A DNA stretch of 46,000 nucleotides from Janthinobacterium sp. 344 (GTDB lineage: Bacteria; Pseudomonadota; Gammaproteobacteria; Burkholderiales; Burkholderiaceae_D). Location of the stretch: NCBI RefSeq assembly GCF_900112025.1, contig NZ_FOKL01000014.1:53814-99813 (forward strand). The letters run 5' to 3'. The translations under genes were made by a program, and so were the position numbers. Position 1 is the stretch's first letter; each line of letters begins with the position of its first letter. The notes beneath the pieces were generated by a model that was not told the DNA's origin, did not search any database, and worked only from the letters and a program-made list of their open reading frames with translations. Positions 41,422 to 46,000 of this stretch are shown here, in pieces.

Positions 41422-44400
41422 ATGAGCACCCACACCCCTGAAGCAGTGAACCTCGACGCTGAACTGCAGCGCGCCATCGAACATCACCAGGCAGGGCGGT
41501 ATGCGGAAGCGGAAGCGCTTTACCTGTCGATTGTGCAGGCGCAGCCATACCATGCGGTGGCCAATCACAATGTGGGCTTGCTGGCAGGGCAACTGGGTTT
41601 TCACGAGGCCGCCCTGCCCTATTTACGTACCGCGCTCTCCGTCAATCCGGACGAGGGCCAGTTCTGGCTCTCGTATGCCACTGGCCTGCTGTCGGCGCAA
41701 CAGGCCGAGCACGGCCTGGAAATCATCGAAAGCGCCATCCAGCGTGGCCTCGACAACATGGAATCGCAGGCACTGCTGGCACGTGCCAGGGCTGCGGTCG
41801 CGCAATTGCCGCAAACCCCGACGGCGGAAGAAATGCAGCATGTGGTCGCACTGTATAACGCGGGCCAGTATGCGGCACTGGAAAGCGCCACGCGGGCCCT
41901 GGTCGCCAGCTACCCCGCATCGGGCTTCGCGTGGAGCGTCCTTGGCACGGCCCTTCAACTGCAAGGCAAAGACGCCTTGCCAACCTTGCAAAAAACCGTG
42001 GAACTGGCGCCGCACGACGCCGAGGCACACGGCAACCTGGGCAATGCCTGGCAAGCGGCGGGCCAGTATGAGTCCGCCATTGACTGTTATCTGCGGGCAC
42101 TGGAAATCCAGTCCGACTTCGCCGAGGCGCACAGCAACCTGGGCAGCGCCTTGCAGGCACTGGAGCGGCTGGACGAAGCGGCCCACGCCTATCGTCAGGC
42201 CTTGGCCATCAATCCTGACTATGCCTTGGCGCATTTTAATTTGGGCAATACACTCAAATCCATGGGAGATCTGCAAGGAGCGGTCGCTAGCTACCGCAGC
42301 GCGGCGGCACTCGCTCCCGACGATGCGGAACTGCATGGCAACCTGGGCAACGCGCTGCAGGCCCTCCAGCAGCTCGACGCAGCGGCAGCCAGCTACCGGC
42401 ACGCCATCGCACTGGCTCCCGGCTATGCACTGGCGCACAGCAACCTGGGAACCACTCTGCAAGACCTGCAACAGCTCGAGGCGGCGCTGGCCAGCCATGA
42501 AGAGGCGGTCCGGCTCGACGCTGGCACTGCCGCATTCCAGAACGGCCTGGGCCTGTGCCTGAGAGCCATGGAGCGGCCGCAGGAAGCACTGGAGGCCTTC
42601 CAGCGCGCACACCGCATCAATCCGCATGAGCTTGGCATACGCACGAATCTCGGCAGCGTACTGTTTGCGCTGGAGCGCAAGGCGGAAGCACTGGAAATCT
42701 ACCAGGCCCTGCTGGAAATTGATGGGGAAAACGCCAGCCACTACAACCATCTTGGCCTGATCCTGCACGATCTGGGACGCCTGGACGAAGCCATCGCCAC
42801 GCACCGCAAGGGATTGGCGCTGGCGCCGGCATCCGGCACGGCCCTACTGCACCTGGCTGTAGCATTGAGCAGCGCGCGCGACTTTGATGGCGCCGTGGAC
42901 TGTCATCGGCAAGCGCTGGCGCTGGAACCGGCGTCGGCCGACCTGCACAACCGGCTCGGTATTGCCCTGCAAAAAGCCAAGTGCTATGACGAAGCCCTGC
43001 TCGTGTACGGCCAGGCGCTGACGCTGGAGTCCGAGCACGCTGTCGTGCACAGCAATATCGGCGCCGTCCTGCACGACATGGGTCGCTACGAGGAAGCGCT
43101 GGAGCAATACGAGAAGGCCGTCGCGCTCAATCCCGATTTTGCCGCTGCGCACATGAACATGGGCATGGCCTATCGCCTGCTGAACCTTTTTGACGAGGCC
43201 ATCGCAGCTTTCAGGCAAGCAATTTCACTCAGGGACGACTATCTGGAAGCCCACACCAGCCTGGGCGCCACGCTGTGTGAAAAAGGCTTGCTCGAAGAAG
43301 CCATCATCAGTTGCCGAACCGCCTTGGCGATCGATCCGCACTGCGCGCCGATCTACAGCAATTTGCTGTTCTGCCTCACGCATCTGGACTATCCCGATCC
43401 CGCGGCACTGTTCGCGGAACACCAGAAATTTGCCGAGATATTCGAAACGCCACTGCACGCCAGCTGGCCGCGGCACGGGAACGCGCCCGATCCGGAGCGC
43501 GTGCTGCACATCGGTTTTGTCTCTGGCGACTTCAACAATCATGCCGTGGCCAACTTTATCCTGCCTATCTTTGATCACCTGAGCCGCTCGCCCCGAGTCG
43601 TGCTGCACGGCTACTATACAAGCCTGCTCGATGACGACTGCACCACGCGCGTACGCTCGCTGCTCCACCACTGGCATGCCATCCACCACCTGAGCGATGC
43701 CGCCCTTGCAGCCAAGATCGAAAGCGACGGCATCGATATCCTGATTGACCTGGCCGGACATACGGGAGGAAACCGCTTGCTGGCCTTCGCGCACAAGCCC
43801 GCGCCCGTACAGGCAAGCTGGATAGGCTATCCCGGCACCACTGGCCTGCAAGCGATGGATTATTTCCTGTGCGACCGCTTTTACCTGCCGCCCGGCGCCA
43901 TGGAAGAACAGTTCAGCGAAGCCATTGCTTACTTGCCGGCCGCAGCGCCATTCCTGCCGTCTGCGCTATCGCCCCCCGTCAAGGCACTGCCCGCGCTGCA
44001 AAACGGTCACATCACCTTCGGCAGCTTCAATCGCCCAAACAAACTCAGTCGTGAGGTAATTGCCGCGTGGGCGCGGCTGCTGCGCGCCCTCCCTTCCTCG
44101 CGCATGCTCATCGGCGCCATGCCAAAGAGCGGCGGCTACGACACCTACATCGACTGGTTCGCCCACGAAGGCGTCGCGCGCACGCGTCTCGATTTTTACC
44201 CGCGCACCTCGACGGGGGACTATCTGGAACTGCACAACAAGGTCGATCTGTGCCTCGACACCTTTCCGTACACGGGCGGCACCACCACCATGCATGCCCT
44301 GTGGATGGGAGTGCCCACGCTCACCATTCCCGGCAATACCCTGCCAGGGCGCGTGACCGCCTGCGCGCTCAGTCACATGGGCATGGCAGCCTTCATCGCC

Positions 44401-44640
44401 AACGACATCGATGATTTTGTCGCCAAGGGCAGTTATATCGCCAACGATCCGGCGCTGCTGTCGAACATTCGCGCCAATTTGCGGCAGATCATCACGAACT
44501 CGCCCATGGGCCGTTCCGAAATTATCGCTGCGGGATTCGAAGGCGCGCTGCGCGCCATGTGGCACCGCTGGTGCGCCGGCCAGGCGCCGGCCTCGTTTGA
44601 GATCGAACTGGATCCGGCGCAAGCCGATGGACAGGCATGA
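41422..44640 (+). CDS. TPR-repeat O-linked glycosyltransferase (SPINDLY/OGT-like)
   Basis: Large cytoplasmic protein of 1072 residues. About 18 tetratricopeptide repeats span residues 10-660 (units such as AEAHSNLGSALQALERLDEA and AAAHMNMGMAYRLLNLFDEA). The C-terminal glycosyltransferase family 41 domain starts near residue 694: VLHIGFVSGDFNNHAVANFI with the conserved His near 707, DILIDLAGHTGGNRLLAFA, PVQASWIGYPGTTGLQAMDY, and FGSFNRPNKLSREVIAAWAR with the conserved Lys near 874. LDTFPYTGGTTTMHALWMGV completes the sugar-nucleotide site. Directly upstream of fliC, it probably glycosylates flagellin Ser/Thr. The start at 41422 is chosen because upstream frame falls in the promoter element. It overlaps the next gene by ATGA. 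Confidence 0.93.
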   Translation: MSTHTPEAVNLDAELQRAIEHHQAGRYAEAEALYLSIVQAQPYHAVANHNVGLLAGQLGFHEAALPYLRTALSVNPDEGQFWLSYATGLLSAQQAEHGLEIIESAIQRGLDNMESQALLARARAAVAQLPQTPTAEEMQHVVALYNAGQYAALESATRALVASYPASGFAWSVLGTALQLQGKDALPTLQKTVELAPHDAEAHGNLGNAWQAAGQYESAIDCYLRALEIQSDFAEAHSNLGSALQALERLDEAAHAYRQALAINPDYALAHFNLGNTLKSMGDLQGAVASYRSAAALAPDDAELHGNLGNALQALQQLDAAAASYRHAIALAPGYALAHSNLGTTLQDLQQLEAALASHEEAVRLDAGTAAFQNGLGLCLRAMERPQEALEAFQRAHRINPHELGIRTNLGSVLFALERKAEALEIYQALLEIDGENASHYNHLGLILHDLGRLDEAIATHRKGLALAPASGTALLHLAVALSSARDFDGAVDCHRQALALEPASADLHNRLGIALQKAKCYDEALLVYGQALTLESEHAVVHSNIGAVLHDMGRYEEALEQYEKAVALNPDFAAAHMNMGMAYRLLNLFDEAIAAFRQAISLRDDYLEAHTSLGATLCEKGLLEEAIISCRTALAIDPHCAPIYSNLLFCLTHLDYPDPAALFAEHQKFAEIFETPLHASWPRHGNAPDPERVLHIGFVSGDFNNHAVANFILPIFDHLSRSPRVVLHGYYTSLLDDDCTTRVRSLLHHWHAIHHLSDAALAAKIESDGIDILIDLAGHTGGNRLLAFAHKPAPVQASWIGYPGTTGLQAMDYFLCDRFYLPPGAMEEQFSEAIAYLPAAAPFLPSALSPPVKALPALQNGHITFGSFNRPNKLSREVIAAWARLLRALPSSRMLIGAMPKSGGYDTYIDWFAHEGVARTRLDFYPRTSTGDYLELHNKVDLCLDTFPYTGGTTTMHALWMGVPTLTIPGNTLPGRVTACALSHMGMAAFIANDIDDFVAKGSYIANDPALLSNIRANLRQIITNSPMGRSEIIAAGFEGALRAMWHRWCAGQAPASFEIELDPAQADGQA

Positions 44641-45773
44641 ACCCAGCCGAAGGCCAGCCGCCCATCTATGTCACCCAGCCAACGCTGCCGCCGCTGGAGG
44701 AATTCCTGCCGTATCTGGAACAGATATGGGGCAACAAGATCCTCACCAACGGCGGCCCGTTTCACCAGCAGCTGGAACAGGCACTGGCCACCTACCTGGG
44801 CGTGGAGTACATCTCGCTATTCGCCAATGGCACCCTGGCGCTGATGACCGCGCTGCAGTCGCTGCGCATCACGGGCGAAGTCATCACGACGCCGTACTCG
44901 TTTGTCGCCACGGCCCACTCGCTGATGTGGAATGATATCAAGCCCGTCTTCGTCGATATCGAGCCGGGCGGCTTCAATATGGACCCGGCCAGGATCGAGG
45001 CAGCAATCACGCCGCAGACCAGCGCCATCATGCCCGTACATTGCTATGGCCGACCATGCAATGTAGAAAAAATTGAAGAAATCGCCAGCAACTATGGATT
45101 GAAAGTCATCTATGACGCCGCGCACGCCTTCGGCGTCCGGTACCGCGACGACAGTGTCCTGCAGCACGGCGACCTTTCCGTGCTCAGTTTTCATGCCACC
45201 AAAGTCTTCAATACCTTTGAAGGTGGCGCCATCATTTCGCCGAATGCCAAGGCCAAGCGGCATATCGACCACCTGAAGAATTTCGGCTTTGTCGATGAAG
45301 TGACTGTGGTTGCTCCGGGCATCAACGGCAAGATGAACGAAGTCAGCGCCGCTTTCGGCATGTTGCAATTGAAAGGTATCGGCGACGCCCTACAGCAGCG
45401 CGCGGCCATTGACCGTCACTACCGCACGGGACTGGAAGCAACGCCTGGCATCGTGTGCCCCGCCTTGCCGGCCGACACCAGCTTCAATCACGCGTATTTC
45501 CCCATCCTGGTGCAGGAGCAGTACCCGCTCAGCCGCGATGACCTGTTCCAGAAACTGCGCGATGCCGGCATCTTTGCGCGCCGCTACTTCTACCCCTTGA
45601 TCAGCGACTTCCCCATGTACCGGCACATGCCCTCGGCGGCCCGGGCCAACCTGCCCAACGCCAGCGCCATGGCGGAGCAAGTGATATGCCTCCCGCTCTA
45701 CCCGGACCTGCCTGCGGAGCAGGTCGAGCGTATCGTCTGGATCATCCGCGGCGGATGGGCAAACGGCAAATAA
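44637..45773 (+). CDS. DegT/DnrJ/EryC1/StrS sugar aminotransferase
   Basis: PLP-dependent aminotransferase of 378 residues that aminates a nucleotide-linked keto-sugar. The substrate-strand region is ILTNGGPFHQQLEQALATYL. FANGTLALMTALQSL and PYSFVATAHSLMWNDIKPVF follow. The PLP aspartate is in VIYDAAHAFGVRY and the Schiff-base lysine in LSFHATKVFNTFEGGAI. Size and phrases fit the 4-aminotransferase type that makes dTDP-4-amino-4,6-dideoxyhexoses (VioA/FdtB-like), but position 3 or 4 specificity cannot be settled by eye. Its ATG overlaps the TGA of the glycosyltransferase gene. fliC follows after 114 bases. Confidence 0.93.
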   Translation: MNPAEGQPPIYVTQPTLPPLEEFLPYLEQIWGNKILTNGGPFHQQLEQALATYLGVEYISLFANGTLALMTALQSLRITGEVITTPYSFVATAHSLMWNDIKPVFVDIEPGGFNMDPARIEAAITPQTSAIMPVHCYGRPCNVEKIEEIASNYGLKVIYDAAHAFGVRYRDDSVLQHGDLSVLSFHATKVFNTFEGGAIISPNAKAKRHIDHLKNFGFVDEVTVVAPGINGKMNEVSAAFGMLQLKGIGDALQQRAAIDRHYRTGLEATPGIVCPALPADTSFNHAYFPILVQEQYPLSRDDLFQKLRDAGIFARRYFYPLISDFPMYRHMPSAARANLPNASAMAEQVICLPLYPDLPAEQVERIVWIIRGGWANGK

Positions 45774-45800
45774 ATATTCCCATACAGAAATTTTTATTTA
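45774..45800 (+). promoter_or_regulatory. Partial copy of the shared AT-rich element upstream of fliC
   Basis: ATATTCC, then GAAATTTTT and ATTT, line up with the left part of the elements at 39926 and 41343. The CAGTTACAAT part is absent. It lies 88-114 bases before the fliC start. No clear sigma-28 (TAAA / GCCGATAA) promoter was recognised here. Confidence 0.4.
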
Positions 45801-45887
45801 ATAGACAGGCAAAAACGGTCGTCTTGTACTCAGGAGAGCGCAAACTCGTGGCTCTCGACTGAATTCACCCTATTAGGAGTTTTTCCC

Positions 45888-46000
45888 ATGCTGAGTTTGC
45901 ATACCAACAACGCGTCGCTGTCCGCGCAAAATTCGATTGCCAAGACCCAATCGCAACTGTCGACCTCGATGACCCGCCTGAGCACCGGCTACCGCATCAA
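45888..46000 (+). CDS. fliC: Flagellin (3' end outside window)
   Basis: The first 37 residues of flagellin, the filament subunit secreted by the flagellar export system. MLSLHTNNASLSAQNSIAKT and SQLSTSMTRLSTGYRI are the conserved D0/D1 N-terminus. The ATG follows TTAGGAG by eight bases. A leader of over 100 bases is likely, with a weak hairpin GAGAGC/GCTCTC at 45834-45856. The glycosylation genes directly upstream suggest that this flagellin is O-glycosylated. Confidence 0.96.
   Translation, partial: MLSLHTNNASLSAQNSIAKTQSQLSTSMTRLSTGYRI

Overview
The window reads as chromosomal DNA of a GC-rich betaproteobacterium of the Oxalobacteraceae type (Janthinobacterium, Duganella or Massilia-like). 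This is inferred from the protein families and gene neighbourhoods (flagellin N-terminus, KfrA-like and CheB/zinc-ribbon proteins, TACAAT-type -10 boxes, a GGGGTCAGACCC hairpin). No rRNA, tRNA, CRISPR array, transposase or prophage was seen.

Layout. 1-2122: a chemoreceptor (cut by the window edge) and cheW, minus strand. 2463-6354: HD phosphohydrolase, TetA-like MFS pump, periplasmic solute-binding protein and an EamA exporter. 6351-8312: secreted CocE/NonD hydrolase, convergent with the exporter. 8612-13404: trpS, then a PLP decarboxylase, a CLC antiporter with fluoride-type signatures and a methyltransferase. 13413-16927: XRE-cupin regulator divergent from a second EamA exporter, a JmjC-like cupin, and a receiver-less CheB with a zinc ribbon. 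17041-17559: tandem 172/173-bp repeats ending in a palindromic element. 17561-22738: KfrA-like coiled-coil protein, Lon-N-domain protein, RhlE-type helicase, TonB receptor, all minus. 22977-26542: psd, then a LysR regulator divergent from azoR-pirin. 26659-31253: CDF metal exporter, convergent with hydrolase-ridA-relA. 31505-33452: dctA and doxX. 33502-38473: scoAB with a divergent PAS-LuxR regulator, an SDR, and ETF-ubiquinone oxidoreductase.

38546 to the right edge is the most interesting region: a probable flagellin-glycosylation locus. It holds a WbqC-family protein, a GNAT acetyltransferase, a two-domain methyltransferase, an 1072-residue TPR/O-GlcNAc-transferase-like (SPINDLY type) protein and a DegT/DnrJ sugar aminotransferase, followed at once by fliC. 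Three transcription units in it share an AT-rich upstream element ending in CAGTTACAAT. In all three an ATG without a Shine-Dalgarno sequence lies 28-30 bases after the TACAAT. In two of them that ATG opens a small unrecognised ORF whose TGA overlaps the start codon of the next gene. Part of the same element recurs upstream of fliC.

A second unnamed signal is a dispersed palindromic element (17440-17559, 23853-23990, 35610-35760) at gene 3' ends. Its core is conserved, but its terminal arms and inner hairpin differ between copies while staying complementary, which suggests selection on structure. All functions below are read from sequence patterns recognised by eye; no database search was run.
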